DNA of 64,000 nt from Portulaca oleracea. Its lineage: Eukaryota; Streptophyta; Magnoliopsida; Caryophyllales; Portulacaceae. Positions 36,519-48,085 of this stretch are shown one piece after another (within the stretch, counting starts at the first letter, position 1; each line of letters opens with the position of its first letter). The notes beneath the pieces were generated by a model. The model saw nothing but the letters and a program-made list of their open reading frames with translations, had not been told where the DNA came from and did not search any database. The position numbers and the translations under genes are program-made. The stretch spans positions 20,890,391 through 20,954,390 of the forward strand of contig CM055868.1 of the NCBI GenBank assembly GCA_029582165.1, given 5' to 3'.

Positions 36519-38352
36519 AAGTTCGTATTATTATTGAAGCTATTATTAAGTTTTGTGATTTTGTAAAGTTTCGTATTATTATATTAAATTTTTTCTAAAT
36601 CATTATTTAGTTTCCATGATATTATTGGGATTCTATATTATCTCAAAGTTTCATGTTATTAGTATTATACGGTTCCATGCGATTAGTTTCATGTTATTAT
36701 CATAAAGTTAATGTTATTAGTTTTAGGTTACTATTATTATAAAGTTTCGCGCTACTATTATTATTATTACTATTATTAAGTTCGTATTATTATGATTATT
36801 ATAAAGTTTCCGAAAGTTTCATATTAATGGTATTAAAAGTTTCACATTATTAGTATCGAAGTTTCATATATCTTAGTATTAAGTTTCACATACTTTCGTA
36901 TTAAAATTTTATAAAGTTTTCATGTTGATTATGTGGTAATACAAGTATTATGTCCCAAAAATCCTACGCAATTTTATTATTAAAGTACTAGTATCGGGTT
37001 ATGGTTTTAAACGTGTTGTTTCGATTTTATTATTTTACCTTTGGGAAATGGGTGTTGTAATGTTCATGTGTTAGTTACACTTGTCATATGGTTAACTAAC
37101 TTATAAGAAAAAGGCTAAGGTTGGGGTATGGTAGGATTCATGCGTAACTATTATATCGTAGAGTTGTAATTTTAGAAATATTATTCGAATTCTAGGTCTG
37201 AGCGAGACGACGAAATAGTAGCTCCCGTGTGTAAGTGTGAAGTAAAGAGAAGTTGTGCAGGTAATGTCTATGTCCTAATCCCCTTTGGGATGCTCTTTTA
37301 TCTGTTTTGGGATTTTAATGCTTTTGTGAAGCTTGCATCCCGCACGAGGACTTTCTGTAAAGTTAGGTATGCGATTTGGATGTCTGTGAGTTGTTTATTC
37401 TGAATTGAGTAAAACGTGACAGTCTTTTAAACTCTGAGTTTTATTCTGTGAGTTTTGGAAACTGGGTTGGGTTTTATTTGAAATCGACGTCGATAATTCA
37501 TAAGATACTAATAATCAAAGTGAAACAATAAGCGGGTTGCGGTAACGACCCTTAGATCGGGATCTGTTCTGAGGAGTTATCAAGAGATCGGGAGTCGATA
37601 TTATTTACGAGATTGTGCACATCGATTCATTTTTGGGGCCATCCATTACGATTCTAAGGATCCGAGATCCTGCTCGATTCGAGTTACGATATTCGGGATA
37701 GGCAAATCCGCCGCATAATAAAATTTTGATCATTTTACGAGGAAAAGTTTACTCTTACGATTACTCATTTCGATTTACGATTTACGATGTCGATTACGAG
37801 ATTGAAAAGTTTGTTGAGTTTCTTTGTTTTCTGAGTTGAAAGTTGGTACTTTTGGTTTGTAAGTTTGTTATTTCTGAACTCTGGTTATTCTGGGTTGGGT
37901 TTCAAATGAGTTGTGAAAGAGTTTGACTTTCCCCTCCCCTAAATGGTTTAAAAAGATTTCTGAACTGTTTTGACAGTTAGGAGTAGACATTATTGAGGTT
38001 TCCCCCCTCATATTGTGAATGTTTTGTTTTCAGGTGGAGATCAATTATGTGATGGGGACGGGCAATAGAAGTGAGGACGTTGGAGTTAGCCGTCTGAGAA
38101 TAAAGTTTAGTTTATGTTTAGACTTGAAGTTTAGTAAATGTTGAGTTTATGTTGTTCTAGAATTCGAAGTTTGTTTCGTTTGTTAAAACTTGAAGTTCTT
38201 AGTTTATTCTGTTAGTGTCTGTTCTTGCCTTGTATCTCTTCAGATGCAGCGATGCATGAGTTAAAGGAAAAAAAGCGAGTCTTCCGCTGTTAATGTTAGT
38301 CAACGTTTGATTTTGACCGTTAAGTTTAGAATTGAAATTCCGGGGCGTTACA
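34987..38352 (+). repeat. 5' LTR (3366 bp) of the gypsy-type element
   Basis: Contains a CT- and CCACC-rich stretch (35400-36030) that opens long but meaningless Pro/Ser-rich reading frames, an AT-rich middle with an (ATT)n run at 36475-36515, and a terminal CCGGGGCGTTACA. Confidence 0.93.
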
Positions 38353-38355
38353 GAA

Positions 38356-38370
38356 TGGTATCAGAGCTCT
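38356..38370 (+). other. Primer-binding site of the gypsy-type element
   Basis: TGGTATCAGAGCTCT three bases after the 5' LTR; complementary to initiator Met tRNA. Confidence 0.88.
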
Positions 38371-38584
38371 GGGTTACGACCTGGTAGCTCCTAAGTGTCT
38401 ATTAGGTTTTAGTCAGAGCTTAGGATGCTACGTTCGGAGTGTGAGTGTAGGATGGGGACTGAGATATATTTTGCTCTTTAATTGTTTATGAGTTTATGTG
38501 CTGACTTAATCTGTTGTTATCAAGTAACCTTGTGGATGTTTATGTTATGATCAAATTACTAGGGGAGGAACTCATTAGTAAGAG

Positions 38585-39930
38585 TTGGATAAGGCGGATT
38601 CTTCTAACTCCAAGATGACTCAAGACGACGAGACTAGATCAAATGGGGCTCAAGGTAGACCTATACCAACTAGTGATGAGCTGAGACAACGGCTTGCAGA
38701 ACTCCAAGAGTCATCAGCTGCTCGAGCAACACAGGCTGCTCAATTCGCCATCAATGGAGAGGACACCCCGCCAATAGTCCCTGAGATGGCACAACTTATG
38801 ATGATGGAGATTATGACTCGGCAGACCGAGCACCTTCAACGAATGTCGGAGCAAATAGGTGACACGAGGAGGGACAACAATGCCTCTTTATTCAAGGAGT
38901 TTAACAGCCTCAACCCTCCCACTTACTCCGGAGAAGCTGACCCCAAAGTGTTTGAAGAGTGGATACGCGACATCGAAAAGAAATTCAACGCTCTTCCCTG
39001 CCCCGAGGAGCGGAAAGTTGGATTCTGACTTACCACTTTGGAGAGGTCGACTTATGGTGGATGAGTGTGAAGGAACGACAGAATGAACCTGGGTTCAACT
39101 GGAACCGGTTCAAGGAAATGTTGAAGAATCGCTTTTACCCTATGTCGCTCCAAAAGGCTAAGGAGAAAGAGTTTCTAGAATTGGAACAAGGAAAGAACAG
39201 TGTATTGGAATATGCTGCCAAGTTCTCGGAATTGTCCCGCTTCGCTTCAGCATACGTAGCTGATGAAGTTTTGAAGATGAATCGTTTCGAGAGTGGTCTA
39301 AATTTTGACATTCAAGATCGTATGTCAGCACGCACATTCACATCGTATCAGGAGATGCTGGACGTGGCCATCAACATTGAGAGAGTGGCTATAGCTCGGG
39401 AGGCATATATGAACAAGCAAGGCAACAAGAGAAAGGAACCTTCCCGCTCTGATCATACTCCAGTATACCCCGATAAGGGAAGCCACCACAACAACTGGCA
39501 GAGTAACCAGGCACCACCACCTGGGTTGTTTTGTAGAGCTTGTGGCAGGCCGGGCCATATCGCCAGGGAGTGCAGGACTAACTTGAGGGCAAGCTGCTAT
39601 CGGTGTGGCAGCCCACATCATATGGTGAGAGACTGCCCTCTTCCACCACCAGAAGGATTCAACCATGGAAGGACCAACAATCAAGGGGCCCCACCCTCAA
39701 CATACCAGGGACGAGGAGGCTACAACAGGAATCCAAGGCAACAACACCTGAATAGGGACAACTCAAATGGAAATCAGGCTAATCATGACAGGCCACCTCG
39801 TCATCAATATCAAGCACCGCGCAACCAAGGAGGCCGAGTGTATGTAATGCGGGGCAAGGAGGCAGAAAATTTGGACGACGATGTGACTGGTACCCATCTC
39901 TTTTCCCCTCATAATTTACAGTATGATTAA
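38585..39930 (+). pseudogene. Gag with two zinc knuckles, frameshifted
   Basis: Retrotransposon gag (nucleocapsid/capsid precursor). The first part (38585 to about 39020) contains the retrotrans_gag start (PPTYSGEADPKVFEEW). The second part continues in another frame from about 39010 to 39930 (TYHFGEVDLWW, FYPMSLQKAKEKEF, SVLEYAAKFSELSRFA) and then two CX2CX4HX4C knuckles, CRACGRPGHIAREC (about 39532-39573) and CYRCGSPHHMVRDC (39595-39636). A one-step frame change near 39015-39025 separates the parts. After the knuckles the frame reaches GGRVYVMRG and DDDVTGTH, where gypsy proteins normally enter the protease, but the ORF then stops and pol is missing. The gag type resembles chromovirus Tekay/Del-like elements. 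Whether the frameshift is real or a sequencing error is open. Confidence 0.85.
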
Positions 39931-40085
39931 GTTTTGGACTCTATGCTTGTGGCATGTTGAGTTTCGAGGACGAAACTCTTTTGAAGAAGGTAATGATGTA
40001 AGGCCCCGAGCTTTGGTTAAGATAACCGTTGGTTCCGTCAGAAAAGTTGTTAAGTATGAGTTTAAGTTTCGAGGACGAAACTTCT

Positions 40086-40101
40086 TTTAAGGGGGTAATG
40101 A
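40086..40101 (+). other. Polypurine tract of the gypsy-type element
   Basis: TTTAAGGGGGTAATGA ends directly before the 3' LTR. A similar but non-functional-looking copy, with the same GTTTCGAGGACGAAAC palindrome upstream, lies 105 bp earlier (39961-40000). Confidence 0.75.
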
Positions 40102-41565
40102 TGTAAAACTCCGAAAAATGCCTTTGCGTTTACCGTTAAATTTGCTAACGAGCGTTTAATCCCGTTATTTATTTATCTGTTATCACACGGAGCTTTTAGG
40201 ACCGCGAGTGTTTTCGTAATAATTTTTAGAGTTCTAAAAATATCAGTTAGGAATTTTTGGGATATCGGGTGAAAAATCTTTTATCAGTCATGAGAGTTGC
40301 TTTATCTGTTTATTTGGGTTTTTCCTGAAATGAATTAATGGTAATACATTATATATTTTTCCTTTATTTTTGGGTGATTTATGACATCACAAGGATAACA
40401 TCACCCACAAAATTTATCAGATTTTGTTTGTTGTGGTAACCGATTCTGATTTTTGTTTGCAATTCCTCCACTACATTTGCATACCTTTGGTACTACCCAA
40501 TTCCTGCGCGCCACTTGTCACTTCCCTATTCCCTCCCTCTCCCTCTCTCTTTCTCTCTCCCGTGTCTTTTCCTCTCTTTCTTCCTTCTCTCTCTCCTCCC
40601 TCCTTCTTCTTCTTCTATTTACTACAACTACTACTGCTGCTGCTACCATCCAACCATCACCACCACCCACGCACCTCCTTTAACCACCTGCCACTCCCTC
40701 CCCTCTCCTTTCCGATCGCCACCCCACCTCACCGCTGCTGCCGCCGTGGAGAAACCACCACCAGAAACCCCACCCAAACCCTCTTCTTTTCTATGGTTGC
40801 TACCTAACTCGACCCCTACCAAACCCCGACGACGTCGCGCACCATCACAAACCACCACCGACGCCCCAGCTCTGGCCACCGCCCTCACGGCACCACGACC
40901 ACCGACGCAGCTCCGACCACCGCACCGCTGAACCGCCACTCGAGCAACCCCGAGCCCTCCCTCTTGTTCTCCCTTCTTCTTGTGCCTAGTGCACCGAACC
41001 ACTGCCACCACTTGCTGCCGCCACCTCCGACCACCGAGCTCAAGCGACGACGACGCCAAACAGACGATCGAGCATCCACCACCCGGACCCACCTCTTCTA
41101 GCTTGGACCCATTGTTTGTGCCTCTTTCTCTCTCTATAAGTTAATATGGGTTTAGGGTTAGTTTAATCAAGTTTTATATTACTAATGTTGTTATTAGTTG
41201 ATAATATGAAAAACCATGTTTAAGATGTCACTATATTAAGTTTAGTATTAGAGTTTTGATTAATGAAGTTTTTATGTGATGATCATGTGATTATAAGATC
41301 ATGTGTGATTTTGGTTAAAATAATGTTATTATGTTTATCCATGTTAGTAGTAATATTATTAAGTAAGGTTAATATTTGTATTTTTTTGTTGTTACTAAAT
41401 GTTGTTCTATTGTCATAAAGTTAGTTATGATTATGTTCTCATATTTATTATATTACTAAGTTATCAATATTCCCATATTACATGTAACATTATTTTCCTA
41501 AAGTAAAGTTCATGTTATTATAATTATAATTATAAAATTGGAGTTATCATTGTTATAAGTTTTTG

Positions 41566-41604
<39 letters not shown>

Positions 41605-43463
41605 GTTCGTATTATTATTGAAGTTATTATTAAGTTTTGTGATTTTATAAAGTTTCGTATTATTATATTAAATTTTTTCTAAATCATTATTTAGTTTCCA
41701 TGATATTATTGGGATTCTATATTATCTCAAAGTTTCATGTTATTAGTATTATACGGTTCCATGCGATTAGTTTCATGTTATTATCATAAAGTTAATGTTA
41801 TTAGTTTTAGGTTACTATTATTATAAAGTTTCGCGCTACTATTATTATTATTACTATTATTAAGTTCGTATTATTATGATTATTATAAAGTTTCCGAAAG
41901 TTTCATATTAATGGTATTAAAAGTTTCACATTATTAGTATCGAAGTTTCATATATCTTAGTATTAAGTTTCACATACTTTGGTATTAAAATTTTATAAAG
42001 TTTTCATGTTGATTATGTGGTAATACAAGTATTATGTCCCAAAAATCCTACAAAATTTTATTATTAAAGTGCTAGTAACGGGTTATGGTTTTAAACGTGT
42101 TGTTTCGATTTTATTATTTTACCTTTGGGAAATGGGTGTTGTAATGTTCATGTGTTAGTTACACTTGTCATATGGTTAACTAACTTATAAGAAAAAGGCT
42201 AAGGTTGGGGTATGGTAGGATTCATGCGTAACTATTATATCGTAGAGTTGTAATTTTAGAAATATTATTCGAATTCTAGGTCTGAGCGAGACGACGAAAT
42301 AGTAGCTCCCGTGTGTAAGTGTGAAGTAAAGAGAAGTTGTGCAGGTAATGTCTATGTCCTAATCCCCTTTGGGATGCTCTTTTATCTGTTTTGGGATTTT
42401 AATCTGTTTTGTGAAGCTTGCATCCCGTACGGGGACTTTCTGTAATGTTAGGTATGCGATTTGGATGTCCGTGAGTTGTTTATTCGAATTGAGTAAAGCG
42501 TGTGATCTTTTAAACTCTGAGTTTTATTCTGTCAGTTTTGGAAACTGGGTTGGGTTTTGTTTGAAATCTGACATCTGATAATTCATAAGATACTAATAAT
42601 CAAAGTGAAACCATAAGCGGGTTGCGGGTAACGACCCTTAGATCGTGGATGCATTCTGCGGGGAGTTATCAAGAGATCGGGAGTCGATATTATTTACGAG
42701 ATTGTGCACACATCGATTACATTTCGACCGCCATCCATTACGATTCTAAGGATCGAGATTCGATTACGATTACGAGTTACGATATTCTGGGGATAGGCAA
42801 ATCCCGCCCGCATAATAAAATTTTGATCTGTTTTCTGAGGAAAAGTTTACTCTGTTTCTGATTACTCTGTTTCTGATTTCTGATTTCTGATGTCTGATTC
42901 TGAGATTGAAAAGTTTGTTGAGTTTCTTTGTTTTCTGAGTTGAAAGTTGGTACTTTTGGTTTGTAAGTTTGTTATTTCTGAACTCTGGTTATTCTGGGTT
43001 GGGTTTCAAATGAGTTGTGAAAGAGTTTGACTTTCCCCTCCCCTAAATGGTTTAAAAAGATTTCTGAACTGTTTTGACAGTTAGGAGTAGACATTATTGA
43101 GGTTTCCCCCCTCATATTGTGAATGTTTTGTTTTCAGGTGGAGATCAATTATGTGATGGGGACGGGCAATAGAAGTGAGGACGTTGGAGTTAGCCGTCTG
43201 AGAATAAAGTTTAGTTTATGTTTAGACTTGAAGTTTAGTAAATGTTGAGTTTATGTTGTTCTAGAATTCGAAGTTTGTTTCGTTTGTTAAAACTTGAAGT
43301 TCTTAGTTTATTCTGTTAGTGTCTGTTCTTGCCTTGTATCTCTTCGGAGGTACGGCAGTAACGCCCAAGTTAAAGGGAAAAAAAAACGAGTCTTCCGCTG
43401 TTAATGTTAGTCAACGTTTGATTTTGACCGTTAAGTTTAGAATTGAAATTCCGGGGCGTTACA
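40102..43463 (+). repeat. 3' LTR (3362 bp) of the gypsy-type element
   Basis: Nearly identical to the 5' LTR except in the (ATT)n run (41570-41602), a few small indels, and a dense patch of differences at about 42465-42900. Confidence 0.93.
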
Positions 43464-43468
43464 ATACA

Positions 43469-45019
43469 TAATATAGTGATATAGTCCAATAAAAAGGTTT
43501 GACATCTTAAGACATTCAATGGGAAATTTCTAAAAGCCAAGTAATATTGATCATTGCGGCCTTTATATCCATCATGTTTAATAGTCAGACCTGCAATTTA
43601 GAGTTATCATTTACAAAGTGATACAATTGCATGAAACAAATTATACAGATTGAATTTCAAGTGTGGAAGAGGTTTACCTTTTTCACCGGTACGTGTGTCA
43701 GTTAGAAGGAAGATTTGTAGTAATAAATAGCTTGTGTGTGTCTGAGATACGTAGCTAGCTATAATGAAATGGAGTAAAATATTTTTAAACACGAGGATCA
43801 CCTTTTCTTGGATTCACATATCTCAATCAGCGAAATTTTAGTTTGATCATGTAAACTTTGGTTAGTGTTGAGTAAAAGGTTGGAATAAGTTACATGTGAA
43901 TACTTTAAACTGGGTTAAGGAAAATTGAACTTAAACAGGTGGATTCTGAATCAGAAACTTTGGTTTGTGATGAAGAAATACAAAGTAGATGTTATTGTAA
44001 CTTAAACAGAAGATTAAAAGAAAACTGATCTGCTGGTATTTGCAGGTTTGCGACAGGTGATCGGACTAGACTTTAAAGGTTGCTTCAGACGTTGATAGTT
44101 GATAGATTGGAAGAGAATGAAAGATCCATACTGTATTAGAGCTTGGAAGTCTATATTAGGTTGTAACCCAAGTTCTTTGTGCGCCCATGCTATTTTCGTT
44201 TTTTATTTTTACCAAATAATGGGGCCCCTTTTGTTGTAACCCAAGTTCAAAGCGCGTCGCAGTCTAACAAATAACAATCATTGCGTTCTTTTGAGTTTTC
44301 CAGTAAAGTCCACTTATATTTTTTATTTATTTTTAAAAATTTTCTTTGGAGTTTTTATTGCATTCTCTTTTTTTGTATTTTTTTCCTTACATTGACAATT
44401 AAATATTAATTATTTTTAATATTTGATATGTATTTTATAAGCATTGAGTTTTATGAGTATTGTTATACAACCATCCTTTTCAAATTTATTTTTTTATTGT
44501 CATTGTTCGTATGTTTTGTCTCTTTAAATTTTTTATCAACATTGTAGTGTATTTTTATGAATATTTTTCATGAGTTTTGTGAGGAATTGAGCATTGCAGT
44601 GAAGTTTAAGAGCATAACATGATCTGCTTATGTATTATGAGCATTACAATAGAGTTTTATGAGTATGGTTATATAACTATACTTTTCAAAAGTATTTTTT
44701 CAATATCATTATTAACATTTTCTATCTCTATAAAATTTAATTAGTATAATGCATTTTTATGAACATTTTTCATGAGATTTATGAGTATTGCAATAGAGTT
44801 TACGAACATTGCATGTTCTATTTATGAACATTGATTTAGTGTTTTTATGAATATTTTACAATGGTTGAATTGTGAAATAATTTTAATTCAATCAACTTAA
44901 AAATAATTATTATAATTCAATCAACTAAAAATTATTTATCATTTCTGAAGTTGAATCACACATATGAACATGTAATAAAAGTTAAAATTTGTGAGTTATG
45001 CAATGCTTTTGTCAGCTAC
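43469..45019. other. AT-rich spacer with a 206-bp tandem duplication
   Basis: No gene is supported. A segment beginning GAGTTTTATGAGTATGGTTA-like at 44446 is repeated in direct tandem from 44652 to about 44845, diverged. The part around 44040-44250 has transcript-end-like composition but no ORF. Confidence 0.45.
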
Positions 45020-45024
45020 ATACC

Positions 45025-46326
45025 TGGAGCGTGGCGAGGTGGGAGAGATTGAAGACTTAGCTTGAGTTGTCGTTGTAGAAGAGATGAGAGAAATCCATAA
45101 GCAAAAGAATAAGGGAAGAAAGATGAACATCTCAATCACCCATGCTTGAACTTCTCAACAATAGACTTGAACTTGAATAATAACAAGAATAATAACCAAA
45201 ATCAACCAATATCAATAACCTTGAACACCAAAAGGATTGGATATGACCTTGGATAAAGGAGATTCCACCACCAAAGCCTAACACCCCACCATGACCATCA
45301 TAAAGGAAGATTCCACCAAATGATCAATAAAGAGATGACTTGCAAACACCACCATTAATCAATGGATAAAGTAAAGCAAGATTTTGAGAAAACTTAGGGA
45401 AACCCTAACCAATGCATAAGCATGTTCATAATCATCAAAAGCTGCCTGGAAAAAAAGTCCTAACAAGCTATTTATACTAAACCAGAAATTAAGTAAAAAC
45501 AGAGCAAAAATAAAGAAATTTCGCGTTCTCCCAGAAGGTTGGCTCGGGCGAGCCAGGGGGTTGCTCGGGCGAGCAGGCCCACTGAGGGGTTGACCACGTA
45601 CGCGACACATCTGGCAGGCGCTAGGACAAATCTGGCAGGAGCTTGGCTCGGGCGAGCCAGGGAGCGGCAGGGGCGAGCAGGTCCACTGAGAGGTTGACCA
45701 TGAGCGCGGCAAAGTCTGGCAGAATGGTGGCTCGGGCGAGCCACACGGTGGCTCGGGCGAGCCACAGGGTGGCTCGGGCGAGCCACAGGGTGGCTCGGGC
45801 GAGCCATGCTTCTGGGCAGTTTTTCCCTGCCGACTTCCAACGCGCATAACTTCTTCATCCGAACTCTGTTTTAGGCCTGTAAGATATCGTTGGAAAGCTC
45901 TCAGTGTGTACTATAAGCTCCCAAAATTTGAGACCTATCGAAGTTATATTAAAGAAGTTATGGCCCAAAGCGTGAAGGCGCGCGCATTTCCAACCTATGA
46001 TCGCCTTCCCCCTTGCAAGTTATTAACTTGGTTACTTCCGAGACTTGATACCACCACGCCCTTCATTTCCGGGATGACCTAATCCAGTACCAAGGCCTCC
46101 GAGGTCGTTGACAAGTCCCGAGCCTCTCCTTAGTCCAACAAGGATGGCTCGCCGAGGCCACGATAGTGTGATGCTCACCACCCCGCCTTTTGTAAAGGTG
46201 TAACGATTCCTGAAAACGAGTGGGTGAGCGGTTTTAGCCCGGTGATGATGGGTCGGGATTTCATAGATCTTATCTTTAACCGCAATCCCGGCTATGAAAG
46301 CTTGGCACCGAACCCGACACTGAACC
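45025..46326 (-). repeat. LTR A (3' LTR), start of U3 lost
   Basis: About 1302 bp. Matches LTRs B and C but lacks their last 13 plus-strand bases, because a deletion joins it directly to internal sequence at 46327. It has four GGCTCGGGCGAGCC units at about 45730-45804 where B and C have one. Confidence 0.85.
45727..45804. repeat. GGCTCGGGCGAGCC palindrome array in LTR A
   Basis: Four units of about 20 bp, each with the palindrome GGCTCG-GG-CGAGCC followed by ACRSGGT-like spacer. Single or decayed copies also occur at about 45539, 45646, 48604, 48708, 52257, 52361 and 52445. Confidence 0.88.
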
Positions 46327-47844
46327 GTAATAGAGGCAAGCCAAGCTACGAAGCTTCTCGACCATAGTGGTAGATGCGACATTCGTGCAACTTCCTCCAT
46401 CGATGACAAGAGTGCACACTTTTCCACCTACGAAGCACCGCGTTTGGAACAACATTTCCCGTTGGGCCTTATCGAGAGGAGTCTCATGGATATGCAAAGC
46501 TCTCCTCACAACAAGTGCACTCCCACGCACGGGGGGTATGGGAGCGACATCCTCATCATCGCTAGTAATCGCATCTTCAACCAACACTTCGGGTTCCTCT
46601 TGAGCCTTTCGAAGCTTATCATCGATGTCATGGACCTCTTGGAGTGTCAAAGCCTGACGGTTTGGACAATCGGCTTGAAAATGGCCATAACCATGGCACT
46701 TAAAGCACTTCCGGCCTTCCGCTCGTCGAGGAGGTTCTGTTGGAGTCTCCGTAGCAAGCCCCTTTCCTTTGTCAATTCTTGGTGTTGGTGTGGACCTCGG
46801 TGTCTCGCTAGACCTTGGAGTGCTTGACTCCGGAGGAGGTCGGCTAGATGGTGAGTAGACGGGTCTAGACAAGGATTTGGTGTTGGATCCTTCCATTCTT
46901 CTTCGCTCAACTCGGAGAGCCAAACTACACAATTCATCCATGGAATAGTATGGTTGGACCTCAACCCTTTTAGCGATTGTGGAGTTCAAGCCATTCAAAA
47001 ATCGCATCATGGTTTGATCTTCAGGCTCCTGGAGGCCACTCTTGATAAGAAGTTGCTCGAATTCCAAAATGTATTCTCCGACGGTTCGTTTGCCTTGGGT
47101 AAGGGCATAGGCCTTCTTCAGAACGTCATGACGGTAAGTGTTTGGCAAAAAGCGGTGATTCATCACTTGCTTAAGCCGGGTCCAAGTGGAAATCCTTTCT
47201 TTTCCTTCACGAGCCCGTTGCAACTTCATATTCTCAAACCAAAGCGAAGCGGCCCTGGTGAGTTTCAAGCTTGCGATTTTATAAGCCTTCTCATCATCAT
47301 ACTCCTTGGTCTCGACGATCCTATCCATTAGTTGGATCCATTCGATGTAGTCATCCGGGTCAGTGGAGCCGTTGAATTCGGGGATGTTAATTTTAATGTC
47401 CTGGAAGTCGTCACGAGGGGGTGGATCTTGCACATTCCGACGAATTCGGTGTCGTGGAGAGCCTCTAGCATCGTCACTCGACTCAAATTTTGGAGGAGGA
47501 CGGATAGGGCTTTGTGCACGTCTCGGACATTGAACTTGTGGTTGCCCTTGACGTTGCACTGTCAAAGTGTTCATTTGTGCCGCAATCTCTAGAAGAGTCC
47601 GCTCGATGTTAGCGTTATGATTCTCAAGAGAAGTGAACCTCTCGTCCATCGTAGCAAGTCGGTCCTCAATTCCTTGGACTCGGGAACTCCTCCGGTGGCT
47701 AGGTTCCTCTCGATCGGAAACATCGTGACCATCCATATCAAGGGAAAGGTATGGGACGGATTGTGTTTGGGATATTTTGTGAAGTTTGGGGGTTTTCTTG
47801 TAGTTGGCTTGTGTTTGGGTAAGGGTTCTTTGGGTTTTTCTCAC
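46276..47844 (-). pseudogene. Gag plus truncated protease, internal copy 1
   Basis: 522-codon reading frame with the retrotrans_gag domain (YIEWIQLMDRIVE, RTVGEYILEFEQLLIKSGLQ), one zinc knuckle CFKCHGYGHFQADC and the first residues of an aspartic protease (VIDGGSCTNVAS). After STTMVEKL the frame runs into LTR A because about 660 bp are deleted relative to copy 2, so the protease is cut and the last ~20 residues are LTR-derived. Gag type resembles CRM/Reina-like chromoviruses. Confidence 0.85.
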
Positions 47845-48085
47845 TTGGGCATTTTATCGAACACCTTGTGGGAACAAATTTCCAACTCTTCCTCAAAGCT
47901 CCAATATGCACCAAAAACACCAAATACAAACACAATACAAAGTATTCCAATACTCTTGGATTGCAAAGGGAATGGGGATCACCAATATTTGCATACAATC
48001 CACAAAAATCAACACTAGAGAACACACTAACAAGAACAATGATAAAACTCAAGCTAGATGAAAAACCTTGAGCTCTGATACCAAA

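Larger units (their letters stand above)
34987..43463 (+). mobile_element. Ty3-gypsy-type TR-GAG-like element with giant LTRs
   Basis: 8477-bp element with 3.4-kb LTRs (34987-38352 and 40102-43463), each TGTAAAAC...GCGTTACA, flanked by the 5-bp duplication ATACA (34982-34986 and 43464-43468). TGGTATCAGAGCTCT follows the 5' LTR and TTAAGGGGGTAATGA precedes the 3' LTR. The 1.75-kb interior holds only gag; protease, reverse transcriptase, RNase H and integrase are absent. LTR retrotransposons that keep only gag have been described in plants as TR-GAG elements, usually much shorter. The high similarity of the LTRs suggests fairly recent insertion by proteins supplied in trans. Confidence 0.93.

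Noticed and set aside
45359..45858. Frames encoding repeated ARPSHP or GSPEPP-type peptides (also 48536-48859, 52238-52549)
   Set aside because: These are translations of the LTR palindrome repeats, not genes.
46367..47592. Plus-strand frames opposite the gypsy gag (also 49415-51219)
   Set aside because: Shadows of gag-protease; duplicated only because the element is duplicated.
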